Positions 27,075 through 36,504 of a DNA stretch of 64,000 nt are shown here, piece after piece. Position numbers and translations under genes: made by a program. How positions within the stretch are numbered: the stretch's first letter is position 1; every line of letters begins with the position of its first letter. The notes under the pieces are model-generated. The model was not told the origin of the DNA, did not search any database, and saw only the letters and a list, made by a program, of their open reading frames with translations. The stretch is from the NCBI RefSeq assembly GCF_014698795.1, contig NZ_JACJTR010000010.1, forward strand, positions 1 to 64,000, in the 5' to 3' direction. The DNA comes from Nostoc sp. FACHB-892. Lineage in GTDB: Bacteria; Cyanobacteriota; Cyanobacteriia; Cyanobacteriales; Nostocaceae.

Positions 27075-27803
27075 ATGGTTCAGCAAGTTCTAATCAATGA
27101 TGATGATTACTATGTGCCAGATGCCAACCAGCTAGTCACTGAAGATGATACACCTGTGGACAATTTTGCTTCTGAAAAACAACAACGTCTCTTGGTTGGC
27201 TCTCTTTACAGTACTCTACAGCAGCAGACTTTTTTAGCAGCAGCTAATGTCGGTATTTACCATACAGACGGTCAACCCGCAATTGTACCCGACGTTTTTC
27301 TTAGCTTGGATGTGCAAGTACCTCAAAATTGGTGGGAAAAACAAAATCGTTGTTATATGGTTTGGCGTTTTGGCAAACCTCCAGAAGTTGTCCTAGAAAT
27401 TGTTTCTAATAAAGAAGGCGATGAACTTGGCAAAAAGCTGAAAATTTATGAACAAATGCGGGCTAGTTACTACATCGTATATGACCAGAATCAGCAATTA
27501 GGAGAAAAACTACTACGTGTTTATGAACTTAGAGGAAGGCGTTACTTTGAAACTTCAGAAAATTGGTTAGAACAAGTTGGTTTAGGTGTAACTTTGTGGG
27601 AAGGTAAATTTGAAGATAGACAAGATACTTGGTTACGCTGGTGCTACCAAGATGGTAATGTTTTATCGACTGGAGATGAACGTGCCGAACAGGAACGACA
27701 ACGCGCTGAACAGGAACGACAACGTGCCGAACAAGCAGAACAACGTACCCAATTACTAGCAGATAGGCTACGGGCTATGGGTGTAGATCCCGACAATCTC
27801 TAG
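27075..27803 (+). CDS. Uma2/DUF820 family PD-(D/E)XK endonuclease-like protein
   Basis: The 242-residue protein has the Uma2 core: VPDVFLSLDVQVP, then PEVVLEIVSNKEGDE and KLKIYEQMRASYYIVYD, where the Asp, Glu and Lys-type positions match the restriction-endonuclease-like fold. The C-terminus is a charged coiled coil with repeated AEQERQR units, encoded by near-identical 18-base DNA repeats (about 27677-27740). Uma2 proteins are strongly expanded in cyanobacteria and have no agreed function. Another, broken Uma2 start lies at 47578. The gene stands alone. Confidence 0.88.
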   Translation: MVQQVLINDDDYYVPDANQLVTEDDTPVDNFASEKQQRLLVGSLYSTLQQQTFLAAANVGIYHTDGQPAIVPDVFLSLDVQVPQNWWEKQNRCYMVWRFGKPPEVVLEIVSNKEGDELGKKLKIYEQMRASYYIVYDQNQQLGEKLLRVYELRGRRYFETSENWLEQVGLGVTLWEGKFEDRQDTWLRWCYQDGNVLSTGDERAEQERQRAEQERQRAEQAEQRTQLLADRLRAMGVDPDNL

Positions 27804-27858
27804 AACACTCACTGTAAAGGCGCAAAGTTTTTTGCGTCTTTGCATGAGTTTATAATTA

Positions 27859-28764
27859 TCATGAACTTGTGCAACTTATAAACTCATTTATCCGATGCCA
27901 AACCTTCTCTAATAAATTAGAATCATCTGCATCAAACCATTCAATTTGTGGATAGGCTCGAAACCAAGTACGTTGTCGCTTGGCAAATTGTCGCGTATGC
28001 AAAATTGTTAATTCTTTCGCTTCATCTAAGGAAAGATCCCCAGCCAAATATTGCTTGATTTCTTGATAGCCCAAAGTATTCAACAAAGACAAATCAACGC
28101 CATATTTTTGACAAAGATACTCTACTTCAGCAACCAAACCATTTGCTATCATTTGCTCAGTACGCTGTTGAATACGAGCAAGCAACTTTTCAACATCGCA
28201 ATCTAAACCAATTTGCAAAATCGGATAATTGGGCGGATTCTCCCCTTGCTGTTCTGAAATCGGATATCCAGTAACATAATATACTTCTAATGCTCTTAAA
28301 GTTCGCACTAAATCATTGGTATGAATCTTTTGTGCTGCAACTGGGTCAACTTGTTGTAACATTGCGTAGAGTTGTGGTTGACCGAGAGATTCAAGTTGCG
28401 ATCGCAATTCAATTTGTGGTGCAACTCTCGGAATTTTCATCCCTTGGACAATGGAACGTATATATAAACCAGTGCCACCAACTAGAAACAGTGGTGTAAC
28501 ACCAACAGAAGCAATTAAGGCTTGTGTTTGCTCCTGATAGTCTGCTACTGTCATCATACCTGCTGGATCGCAGATATCTATTAAATAGTGCGACACCAAT
28601 TTTTGTTCAGCTACAGTTGGTTTTGCCGTCCCAATATCAAACTCACGATAAACTTGACGAGAATCAGCACTGAGAATTACAGAACCCAACCGCATCGCCA
28701 GAGCCAAAGCCAAACCCGATTTACCCGTTGCCGTCGCCCCACAAATCACAATTAATTTAGTCAT
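27859..28764 (-). CDS. miaA: tRNA dimethylallyltransferase MiaA
   Basis: The 301-residue enzyme transfers a dimethylallyl group to A37 of tRNAs reading UNN codons. Visible motifs are the P-loop GATATGKSGLA at residues 8-18, SADSRQVYREFDIGTAKP with the catalytic Asp-Ser-Gln-Tyr loop, LVGGTGLYIRS, and the C-terminal TLGYQEIKQYL and TRQFAKRQRTWFR segment. Length is normal. The gene ends tail-to-tail with the Uma2 gene and is divergent from gyrB; a C-rich dispersed repeat lies between them at 28801-28845. Confidence 0.95.
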   Translation of the reverse strand: MTKLIVICGATATGKSGLALALAMRLGSVILSADSRQVYREFDIGTAKPTVAEQKLVSHYLIDICDPAGMMTVADYQEQTQALIASVGVTPLFLVGGTGLYIRSIVQGMKIPRVAPQIELRSQLESLGQPQLYAMLQQVDPVAAQKIHTNDLVRTLRALEVYYVTGYPISEQQGENPPNYPILQIGLDCDVEKLLARIQQRTEQMIANGLVAEVEYLCQKYGVDLSLLNTLGYQEIKQYLAGDLSLDEAKELTILHTRQFAKRQRTWFRAYPQIEWFDADDSNLLEKVWHRINEFISCTSS

Positions 28765-28850
28765 TAGTCATCAGTCATTTGTCATTAGTTATTAAGCTAT
28801 TCTCCCCCTGCTTCCCCTGCTTCCCCTGCTCCCCCTGCTCCCCCGACTCT
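28765..28850. repeat. GTCATTAGT-type and C-rich repeats upstream of miaA
   Basis: Bases 28765-28797 hold GTCATTAG/GTCATCAG/GTCATTTG heptamer-like units, and 28801-28845 hold repeated CTTCCCCTG/CTCCCCCTG units. Both types recur elsewhere in this window (34477-34540; 22050-22075; 52660-52675). They lie in the miaA-gyrB intergenic region. Confidence 0.7.
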
Positions 28851-29004
28851 CCGTGCGCCTCTTCCACGGTAGTGCAACCCCAGTATAAACTTCTCTAGAA
28901 AATGCCCTACAGACGCCAGCAAGGCTTTTGTGTTACAATTTTGGAGTGTTTTTACTTTTATTTGTCTTTAGGCGATTTCAACCCCACGCATCAGGAGAGT
29001 TTAC

Positions 29005-30942
29005 ATGACGAGCAGTTACAGTGCCGATCAGATTCAAGTTCTGGAAGGTCTGGAAGCCGTCCGCAAAAGACCAGGAATGTACATCGGTACCACTGGGCCG
29101 CGAGGACTCCACCATTTAGTTTACGAGGTGGTGGACAATTCAATTGATGAGGCTTTGGCGGGTCATTGCACTCATATAGAGGTGGATATCAACGCTGATG
29201 GTTCAGTGACTGTAACAGATGATGGTCGCGGTATTCCCGTCGATACTCACTCGCGCACCGGAAAATCGGCTTTGGAAACCGTAATGACGGTACTACACGC
29301 CGGTGGTAAGTTTGGCGGCGGTGGTTACAAAGTTTCTGGAGGATTGCACGGGGTTGGTATTTCTGTTGTTAATGCCCTATCTGAGGTTGTAGAAGTTACG
29401 GTTTGGCGAGATAAAAAGGTTCATATTCAACGCTATGAACGGGGTATTCCAGTTACTGAACTGCAAGCAAAGCCTTACAAAGAAGCTAGAACTGGAACTT
29501 CTATCACCTTCAAGCCAGATATCCAAATCTTTACAACTAGTATTGAGTTTGATTACATCACTTTATCAGGTCGCCTACGGGAATTGGCGTATCTGAATGC
29601 AGGTGTCAAAATTACCTTTACTGACCACCGTTTAGAACTACTAAAAAGCGATACACCCAAGGTAGAAACCTACGAATACAAGGGTGGGATCAAAGAGTAT
29701 ATCGCTTACATGAACCGCGAGAAGCAGCCGCTGCATGAAGAAATTATCTATGTGCAGGGGGAACGGAACAATGTACAAGTAGAAGTTTCTTTGCAGTGGT
29801 GTACTGATGCTTATACGGATAATGTGCTGGGTTTTGCCAACAATATTCGTACTGTGGATGGTGGTACGCACTTAGAAGGGTTGAAAGCAGTTCTGACTCG
29901 GACATTAAATGCGATCGCTCGCAAGCGCAATAAAATTAAAGAGAATGAACCTAACCTCAGTGGCGAACACGTCCGTGAAGGTTTGACTGCCGTAATTTCT
30001 GTTAAAGTTCCAGATCCAGAATTTGAAGGACAAACCAAAACCAAACTCGGTAACACTGAAGTTCGAGGGATTGTTGATTCTTTGGTAGGAGAAGTCCTCA
30101 CCGAGTACCTAGAATTTCACCCTGCAATCGCAGACTCAATTTTAGATAAAGCTATCCAAGCTTTCAAAGCTGCAGAAGCAGCGCGTCATGCGCGGGAATT
30201 AGTTCGGCGCAAATCCGTACTAGAATCTTCGCCATTACCTGGTAAATTGGCAGATTGTAGTTCTCGCGATCCCAACGAATCGGAAATATTCATCGTGGAA
30301 GGGGACTCAGCCGGTGGGAGTGCCAAACAAGGACGCGATCGCCGTACTCAAGCTATCTTGCCTCTACGTGGTAAAATTCTCAACATTGAAAAAACCGACG
30401 ATGCCAAAATTTATAAAAATAACGAAGTTCAATCGTTAATTACAGCACTCGGTTTAGGTGTCAAAGGTGATGAATTCGATTCCACCCAATTGCGTTATCA
30501 CCGGATAGTCATTATGACCGATGCTGACGTAGATGGGGCGCACATTCGGACTTTGTTGTTAACATTCTTTTATCGATATCAACGAGCGCTGATCGAACAA
30601 GGCTTTATTTATATTGCTTGTCCCCCACTGTTTAAAGTAGAACGGGGACGTAATCATGAGTACTGCTATAGCGATCGCGAAAAAGATCAAGCAATTGCTA
30701 AATTCCCTGCTAATGCTAACTACACCATCCAACGCTTCAAAGGTTTGGGTGAAATGATGCCACAACAACTCTGGGACACCACAATGAACCCAGAAACCCG
30801 CAAAATGAAGCAAGTCGAAATTGAGGACGCTGCTGAAGCCGATCGCATCTTCACAATTTTAATGGGCGATCGCGTTGCTCCCAGACGGGAATTCATCGAA
30901 ACCTATGGTTCTAAACTCAACTTCACCGATTTAGATATCTAA
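29005..30942 (+). CDS. gyrB: DNA gyrase subunit B
   Basis: The 645-residue subunit supplies ATP-driven strand passage. The GHKL ATPase domain has [25 protein letters not shown] and [19 protein letters not shown]; the TOPRIM domain has [29 protein letters not shown] and DADVDGAHI; the C-terminal tail has [21 protein letters not shown] lies about nine bases before ATG 29005. gyrA is not adjacent, as is usual in cyanobacteria; a subunit A gene lies 6 kb downstream on the other strand. A clear terminator follows. Confidence 0.97.
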   Translation: MTSSYSADQIQVLEGLEAVRKRPGMYIGTTGPRGLHHLVYEVVDNSIDEALAGHCTHIEVDINADGSVTVTDDGRGIPVDTHSRTGKSALETVMTVLHAGGKFGGGGYKVSGGLHGVGISVVNALSEVVEVTVWRDKKVHIQRYERGIPVTELQAKPYKEARTGTSITFKPDIQIFTTSIEFDYITLSGRLRELAYLNAGVKITFTDHRLELLKSDTPKVETYEYKGGIKEYIAYMNREKQPLHEEIIYVQGERNNVQVEVSLQWCTDAYTDNVLGFANNIRTVDGGTHLEGLKAVLTRTLNAIARKRNKIKENEPNLSGEHVREGLTAVISVKVPDPEFEGQTKTKLGNTEVRGIVDSLVGEVLTEYLEFHPAIADSILDKAIQAFKAAEAARHARELVRRKSVLESSPLPGKLADCSSRDPNESEIFIVEGDSAGGSAKQGRDRRTQAILPLRGKILNIEKTDDAKIYKNNEVQSLITALGLGVKGDEFDSTQLRYHRIVIMTDADVDGAHIRTLLLTFFYRYQRALIEQGFIYIACPPLFKVERGRNHEYCYSDREKDQAIAKFPANANYTIQRFKGLGEMMPQQLWDTTMNPETRKMKQVEIEDAAEADRIFTILMGDRVAPRREFIETYGSKLNFTDLDI

Positions 30943-30981
30943 TATCAATTCTTTGGCACGACTCCAATAATTTGTGAAATT

Positions 30982-31019
30982 GGTAATGGGTGATACGTTT
31001 TCACCCATTACCTTTTTTA
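30982..31019 (+). terminator. Rho-independent terminator of gyrB
   Basis: GGTAATGGGTGA (30982-30993) and TCACCCATTACC (31001-31012) form a perfect 12-base-pair stem with a TACGTTT loop, followed directly by TTTTTT, 40 bases after the gyrB stop. Confidence 0.95.
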
Positions 31020-31193
31020 TATTCAAAATTACTATAAAAAGTACTTATTTTGGCTGATTACAAATCAGGTAATATATCAGTACCTTATATTGACATTTTT
31101 AATACTACAAACTATGTCATTAGATGAGTGACTATATCCATAAATTCATTAAGTATTATTAATACCCTATTTAACTGGATTCTACACAAAGCG

Positions 31194-31805
31194 ATGAAAC
31201 CGAGCAAAGGCATAGTAAAAAAAGCATTATTCAATATTATTGGCATAAGTAGCTTGGTTGCTCTGTCTGCCTGCGCCCAGCGTGTTGAAACTCCTACCGC
31301 AACTGTCCCTCCCGTCACGCCAACTCCTACTGCTACCATTGCAACCCAAAATTTAGCAGAACTGGCAAAGTCCGCAGCTAGTCAAGGACAGTTTAAAACT
31401 CTCATCCAAGCAGTGCAAGCTGCCGGCTTAAGTGAACAATTGGCTGCACCTGGCCCTTACACAGTATTTGCTCCTACTGACGCCGCTTTCTCTGCTTTAC
31501 CGAAAGGTACTTTAGACCAACTCTTACAGCCAGCAAACAAACAACAATTAGTCAGTCTTCTACCCTACCACACTATACCTGGGGGAATTACCTCCCAGGA
31601 ATTGACATCTGGACAAGTTAAAACAGTTGAGGGTAGTCCTGTTCAAATCACGGTTGATCGTGCCAACAACTCAATCACAGTCAACAACGTTAAAGTGACT
31701 CAGCCAGACATTCCAGCTAGCAACGGCATCGTTCATATAGTTGATCAGGTACTTCTGCCACCTAATTTTTCCGCAAATGTAAACAATACTCCAACGCCAC
31801 GTTAG
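31194..31805 (+). CDS. Fasciclin (FAS1) domain lipoprotein
   Basis: From ATG 31194 the protein has 203 residues: a lipoprotein signal with lipobox LSAC (Cys at about residue 27), a Thr/Pro-rich linker (TPTATVPPVTPTPTAT), and one FAS1 domain with FKTLIQAVQAAGLSEQL, YTVFAPTDAAFSALP and the C-terminal H-box region SNGIVHIVDQVLLPP. FAS1 domains mediate adhesion or protein-protein contacts at the cell surface. A longer frame from 31128 lacks a ribosome site. It is probably anchored in the outer or plasma membrane facing the periplasm. Confidence 0.9.
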   Translation: MKPSKGIVKKALFNIIGISSLVALSACAQRVETPTATVPPVTPTPTATIATQNLAELAKSAASQGQFKTLIQAVQAAGLSEQLAAPGPYTVFAPTDAAFSALPKGTLDQLLQPANKQQLVSLLPYHTIPGGITSQELTSGQVKTVEGSPVQITVDRANNSITVNNVKVTQPDIPASNGIVHIVDQVLLPPNFSANVNNTPTPR

Positions 31806-33304
31806 TTCAGCAAGGCTTATAAGGGGTACTCGAAACTATGCGCTAACAATCAATAAAAAAATTAAGTTGGCTTACAACACAAGTGTAGTTTAGTACTACA
31901 TAAACACAAAATTTCTCAAATTTTCAGTTGGTGAATATCCATATAATTTGCTTATTGTCAATATTTTACAAAAATTCAATCTTCGAGTGTTAGCTAAACT
32001 ACCAACTTTATTGGAAATTTAGTTAAGATAATAATTTTTGCACTGGCTGGCTGATTCATTTCAACAGCCAGCTAGAAACACATTTGTTATGCTTTAAGGA
32101 AATAACTGAATCTCATCTATCAAGCAGCAACTAATAAGTATTTTAAGGATTTCTCATAATAAGATGACTGAAGATTACCGAAACAAAAGTATTGTTTTTG
32201 ACAAAAAAGTTACGCAAATCAGACTTGTAACCAAATCATCAGGCAACCTTTTGGGTTCTCTTGGTTCGAGCTAATCCTTACTGGAAGCAGGCACTATCTG
32301 GCAGTAAACTTGTTAATATCTTCATGTACTGCCGTCGCGATCGCTATTGTATCGGATGTATCTAATGAACTTTTGCCTTAAATAGGACTTTATTTGCGAG
32401 TTTACAGGACAAATCATATTTGAATTGATTAAAATATCCTTGTATACAATAAGAAAAGTTTGTCAAGTTTCATAGGGCTGAAATCGCCACAGTGCGCTAA
32501 CGTGTGAATAAGACCAAATTAGTTAAACTCAAATTGATCTGCTATAAGGTCGATTCTGCTACAGCCTCAACTCCTCAGTTAAGCTAATTAGTACGCAGAA
32601 GGTTAACTGCTTTAAGGCAAGCACCATCACCCTTGTTGTATTTACCCAAGGTCAAAACCAGCTTTAGTTTAAGGAATGCGTAATTTGTGAAGGAAATGTA
32701 AAATGGGTAGATTGAGACTTATCATCTGAGTTAGCATATAATTCACTCTTTCTAAGTAATTAATGTTGTGTAAAATACATGAAATTCGGCAAAAGCAAAG
32801 GTACTTACTTTGTAATGTAATAAGAGGGTCACTGCAATTCCGAAAAGTAGAGAAAAATTTAAGGGTATAACTCCCGTTTTTAATGTCTTTTTGGTAATAG
32901 TGACTAATAATTGCTTTAGGAGTTCATGATTAATACACAAAAAGAGTGCAATTTCTGTGAAACAGGCTACAATCGGAAGAGTCTTTATAGGAAAATCTGC
33001 CAACAGTCTGAATTCATTAATATAGAGTGGCAAATTTTTTGATAAAGGCGAGTCTTTTTTTTGACCAGTTAGTTGAAAGCAGTGTGTGATAGCAACACAC
33101 ATAACATTTACTAAGATGAAGCAAGTCACTTTTAGTAATCGCTTAAACTAAAGTAAAAAACCTCCAACCGGAGGCGTAAAACGTCCGAGAATATCTCTGG
33201 CAAATCTGCCAAAAAGCTTATTTTCGGTTGACAAATAGCTCGTTTAAAAGAGCAGTAAACACATCTTGAGTAATTGATTCTGCAAGGAGCATGAGGAACG
33301 CGGC
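31806..33304. other. Long sigA upstream region
   Basis: A 1.5-kb AT-rich region without an accepted protein gene. A 125-codon minus-strand frame at 32752-33129 starts at GTG without a ribosome site, has no family resemblance and is regarded as doubtful. A small hairpin with a T run on the minus strand sits at 33155-33174. The sigA promoters should lie here; cyanobacterial sigA genes often have long leaders. Confidence 0.45.
33155..33174 (-). terminator. Minus-strand hairpin terminator in the sigA leader
   Basis: Read on the minus strand, CCTCC-GGTT-GGAGG is followed directly by TTTTTT. No minus-strand gene ends here; the stem is only five base pairs but all are strong apart from two. If used, it would stop a transcript running antisense to the start of sigA. 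Confidence 0.5.
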
Positions 33305-34474
33305 ATGAACCAGGCTAACAACGTACTCGAAAGCATATATCAGCCTGACCTAGAAATAATAAATCAGCCTGAGCTCGAGTTAGAAGAACTCTTAATAGAC
33401 GATGAAGAGGACTTGCTGATCATCGATGAAGGTGACGAGGAATTTTTAGAGCCTCAGTCTGATGAGGACGACGCAAAGTCTGGAAAAGCCGCTAAATCGC
33501 GTCGTCGGACACAAAGCAAGAAAAAGCACTATACCGAAGATTCAATTCGGCTTTACTTGCAAGAAATCGGTAGAATTCGGCTGTTGCGGGCAGACGAAGA
33601 AATTGAATTGGCGCGGAAAATCGCCGATTTGCTGGAATTAGAGAGAGTCCGGGAAAGACTCTCAGAACAGTTAGATCGCGATCCTCGAGATAGTGAATGG
33701 GCAGAAGCAGTACAACTGCCACTACCAGCCTTTCGTTATCGCCTCCATGTTGGTCGCAGGGCGAAAGACAAGATGGTGCAATCTAACCTCCGTCTTGTAG
33801 TTTCAATTGCTAAGAAATACATGAATCGTGGTTTGTCGTTCCAAGACTTAATTCAGGAAGGCAGTCTCGGTTTAATTCGTGCCGCTGAAAAGTTTGACCA
33901 CGAAAAAGGTTATAAGTTTTCTACATACGCTACATGGTGGATTCGTCAAGCAATTACCCGCGCGATCGCAGATCAATCCCGCACAATTCGTCTTCCAGTT
34001 CATCTTTACGAAACCATATCTCGGATTAAGAAAACTACCAAGTTACTGTCTCAAGAAATGGGTCGCAAACCCACTGAAGAAGAAATCGCTACTCGCATGG
34101 AAATGACCATTGAGAAGTTGCGGTTCATTGCTAAATCTGCCCAGTTGCCAATTTCATTAGAAACGCCTATTGGTAAAGAAGAAGATTCTCGATTAGGCGA
34201 TTTTATTGAATCCGATGGTGAGACACCAGAAGACCAAGTTTCCAAAAATCTTCTGCGCGAAGACCTTGAAAAAGTCCTCGACAGTCTTAGTCCTCGTGAA
34301 CGCGATGTCCTCAGACTACGTTACGGCTTGGATGATGGTCGGATGAAGACCCTTGAGGAAATCGGACAGATTTTCAACGTCACCCGCGAACGGATTCGTC
34401 AAATTGAAGCGAAAGCGCTCCGCAAATTACGCCATCCAAATCGCAACAGCGTTCTCAAAGAGTATATTCGGTAG
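33305..34474 (+). CDS. sigA: Principal (group 1) RNA polymerase sigma factor SigA
   Basis: The 389-residue sigma-70 factor has an acidic N-terminus (residues 1-60), region 1.2 ([16 protein letters not shown]), region 2 with the core-binding and -10-recognition segment ([48 protein letters not shown]), region 3 ([14 protein letters not shown]) and region 4 with the -35 helix-turn-helix ([20 protein letters not shown]). The short N-terminal extension and length fit cyanobacterial SigA/RpoD1. GGAGCATGAGG lies before ATG 33305. It is convergent with the hli gene, and the two share a terminator region. Confidence 0.96.
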   Translation: MNQANNVLESIYQPDLEIINQPELELEELLIDDEEDLLIIDEGDEEFLEPQSDEDDAKSGKAAKSRRRTQSKKKHYTEDSIRLYLQEIGRIRLLRADEEIELARKIADLLELERVRERLSEQLDRDPRDSEWAEAVQLPLPAFRYRLHVGRRAKDKMVQSNLRLVVSIAKKYMNRGLSFQDLIQEGSLGLIRAAEKFDHEKGYKFSTYATWWIRQAITRAIADQSRTIRLPVHLYETISRIKKTTKLLSQEMGRKPTEEEIATRMEMTIEKLRFIAKSAQLPISLETPIGKEEDSRLGDFIESDGETPEDQVSKNLLREDLEKVLDSLSPRERDVLRLRYGLDDGRMKTLEEIGQIFNVTRERIRQIEAKALRKLRHPNRNSVLKEYIR

Positions 34475-34476
34475 TC

Positions 34477-34540
34477 AACTAGTCATTAGTCATTAGTCAT
34501 TGGTCATTAATAAATAAACAAATGACAACTGACAAATGAC
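34477..34540. repeat. GTCATTA heptamer repeats downstream of sigA
   Basis: Three tandem GTCATTA/GTCATTG units are followed by inverted ACAAATGAC units, so the array can fold back on itself. It lies just after the sigA stop codon and before the hairpin terminator. Confidence 0.7.
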
Positions 34541-34548
34541 AAAAAAAT

Positions 34549-34587
34549 AAAAAACCTGGTAGTGAATTAGCACTCCAGGTTTTTTTA
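34549..34587. terminator. Bidirectional terminator between sigA and hli
   Basis: AAAACCTGG (34551-34559) pairs with CCAGGTTTT (34575-34583), flanked by an A run on the left and a T run on the right, between the convergent sigA and hli genes. It can serve both. Confidence 0.85.
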
Positions 34588-34618
34588 TTTATAGGTCATC
34601 TTAGATATTAAAACTTAC

Positions 34619-34804
34619 TTATAGGATGCCCCAAAAATGTAGGAAGCCTTGACCAGAAAAAAGCTCAACCAAAACGGCTGCTGAAAAGCCGATCATTGCC
34701 AAGCGACCGTTCCAAATTTCTGCTTGTGGAGTAAAGCCCCAGCGCCAAGCGTTGCGATCTTCAATTACAGGAGTGGTTACTTTTGTTGTAGTTGCATTTG
34801 TCAT
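34619..34804 (-). CDS. hli: High-light-inducible protein (one-helix Chl a/b-binding family)
   Basis: A 61-residue thylakoid protein with the chlorophyll-binding motif [15 protein letters not shown] in its single transmembrane helix, preceded by [10 protein letters not shown]. Such proteins bind chlorophyll and carotenoid and protect newly made photosystem subunits during stress. The Glu and Asn-x-Arg ligand set is intact. It is monocistronic, convergent with sigA. No specific promoter element could be assigned in the AT-rich upstream DNA. Confidence 0.95.
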   Translation of the reverse strand: MTNATTTKVTTPVIEDRNAWRWGFTPQAEIWNGRLAMIGFSAAVLVELFSGQGFLHFWGIL

Positions 34805-35451
34805 GGTTTTGACTCCAAACTTAATTTTTAAGGTTTATTGCCTTATGTAAACTAATATAACAAATATTTTTATAAAAGCAACATTTTTTATACTTTTGTT
34901 TCTATAGCTTGACATAAACGATAGGAATTAATATGAGCAAAACATCTATCTTTGGATACAACTATAGGACTTACACAAAAACCTCTTAAACTCTTATTCC
35001 TCCGTGTCTAATTTTTCGTTGCTTGTGCGTAAGTCCTGAACTACTCAACACTTTTGATAGAGTTTCTTAATTTATTGAGAGTATTTTGCAATTATTTTAC
35101 TATATAAATAGTTTTTTCTGGCTACACTCGTTGAATAGCAAAAATTTAAATTACAGATAGATGTGTATTAATGATGGTTTAAGTAGTATTTTTTAGCATT
35201 AATTTAGGAATCTAGAGTACAAAATGCTTACAGTTGAACGTTGACAATATCTTGTTTACCAGTCTTGTGGCTGAAGAGTTAGGTGATTAAGACTGCTTTA
35301 TATCTACGCAGTCACTAAAATTATTAATTTAGCTTTGTCATCCAAATAGTTAAGTTAGAGTTATTACAAATAAAAAATAATTTATAAGCTTAGGTAATTT
35401 TCATTTGATAAATTTATATTTAAACTGTTTGATAGTAAATCGAAAAAATTT
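34805..35451. other. AT-rich spacer with a family 3 palindromic element
   Basis: The 650-base region between hli and the LCMT-like methyltransferase contains a short palindromic element at 34966-35037 and otherwise no recognisable gene, RNA or regulator site. Confidence 0.45.
34966..35037. repeat. MITE-like palindromic element, family 3, copy A
   Basis: 72 bases starting AGGACTTACACAA and ending TTGTGCGTAAGTCCT, so the termini are inverted repeats with one or two mismatches. The interior AAACTCTTATTCCTCCGTGTC is closely matched in the copy at 62290-62401 (AAACTCTTATTTCTCCATGTC). Elements with these ends are common in Nostoc spacers. Confidence 0.7.
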
Positions 35452-36330
35452 ATGAACAAACAGCAAACTAATGACTTTGACAAAATTATCCTTACTGCCT
35501 TCATGGTTAGCCTAGCTAGACAGTTCACAGATATTCCTTATGCTAAAGAGTTGGCACAATTAATAGAGATGCAAGGGTTGGTAAAGCTATCTCAACCACA
35601 AAATCAAGATAAAAGTATTTTACTTACCGCACGTATAGAAGCTCGTTATAAAGCCATCAACCAGGTAATAGCTCAATATCAAATAACACAAATTCTAGAA
35701 CTAGCATCTGGTTTGTTACCGCGTGGGCTTTTCATGTCTAGCAATCCGAATATCGTCTTTATTGAGAGTGACTTGCCTAAGATGATTAGTTGTAAACAGC
35801 AACTAGTTCAGCAACTTGTCGGGGAACGTCCTAACCTGCATTTTCTAGAAATTGATGCTACTAACCATCCCAGTGAGTTTTGGAAGAGTACTCCTCTACT
35901 CAAAGCTGGACAACCAGTGATGATTTTGTGTGAAGGATTGCTGACACATCTGACTTTGGTAGAAAAACAACTTGTGTGTGCCAATGTCCGCGAGATTCTT
36001 CACTCTTATGGTGGTGTTTGGATTACTCCTGATTTCATTGACACAGCGAGTTTAGTGCGATCGCAACAAGATGACTCAGGTTTAGAAAAGCTATTACAAA
36101 CAGGTACTAAACTTACAGGCAGGTCTTTAATAAATAATAATTTTGGCACACTCGATCAAGCACGGCAGTTCGTTTATGAACAAGGTTTTCGTGTGACAGA
36201 ACATAGTATGTTGAACGTAATAGACGAGTTAAGTTGCTTAGAAATTTTGGGCACTGATGCAGAAGTGGTAAGAAGAATGCTTGCTACTCAATCTGTCTTG
36301 GCACTTACTCTCGATAGCCACCCAAGCTAA
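35452..36330 (+). CDS. LCMT/PPM1-type SAM-dependent methyltransferase
   Basis: A 292-residue protein resembling the leucine carboxyl methyltransferase/TcmP group of O-methyltransferases: an N-terminal helical cap with TARIEARYKAINQVI, SAM-binding motif ILELASGLLPRG, an acidic motif FIESDLPKM, and VMILCEGLLTHLT near the active site. The substrate is unknown; family members act on polyketides or protein C-termini. The last ten or so codons read across the antisense of a truncated acetyltransferase, so the natural C-terminus may have been replaced. There is no neighbouring biosynthetic cluster. Confidence 0.8.
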   Translation: MNKQQTNDFDKIILTAFMVSLARQFTDIPYAKELAQLIEMQGLVKLSQPQNQDKSILLTARIEARYKAINQVIAQYQITQILELASGLLPRGLFMSSNPNIVFIESDLPKMISCKQQLVQQLVGERPNLHFLEIDATNHPSEFWKSTPLLKAGQPVMILCEGLLTHLTLVEKQLVCANVREILHSYGGVWITPDFIDTASLVRSQQDDSGLEKLLQTGTKLTGRSLINNNFGTLDQARQFVYEQGFRVTEHSMLNVIDELSCLEILGTDAEVVRRMLATQSVLALTLDSHPS

Positions 36331-36495
36331 GAACTCACCCGGCGACATTTTTTCGCCAAGATATTTTCGAGTTGCTTCTGTTAGGTTTGCGGTGTCAAAA
36401 TCACCTTTAATATCGCCAGCCTCCCGCAGGAGTTCGAGACGCAGTTGAATTAGCGCCTCTAAATCCTGTAAGTTGGCTTGTCGCAAGTTAAACAT
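36304..36495 (-). pseudogene. N-terminal remnant of a GNAT acetyltransferase
   Basis: The frame from ATG 36495 reads FNLRQANLQDLEALIQLR, then LLREAGDI and YLGEKMSPGEFLAWVAIES, the usual first 65 residues of a GNAT N-acetyltransferase. After AWVAIES, where the acetyl-CoA-binding part should follow, the frame runs into the antisense of the methyltransferase gene and ends without any motif A. It starts 10 bases after the gyrA/parC stop on the same strand, so it was probably a cotranscribed gene before truncation. Confidence 0.7.
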
Positions 36496-36504
36496 CACCC
36501 TAAT

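Noticed and set aside
32752..33129. 125-codon minus-strand frame upstream of sigA
   Set aside because: It starts at GTG with no ribosome site, has no recognisable family, and its composition (Phe, Leu, Thr, Ile rich) is expected from AT-rich spacer DNA.
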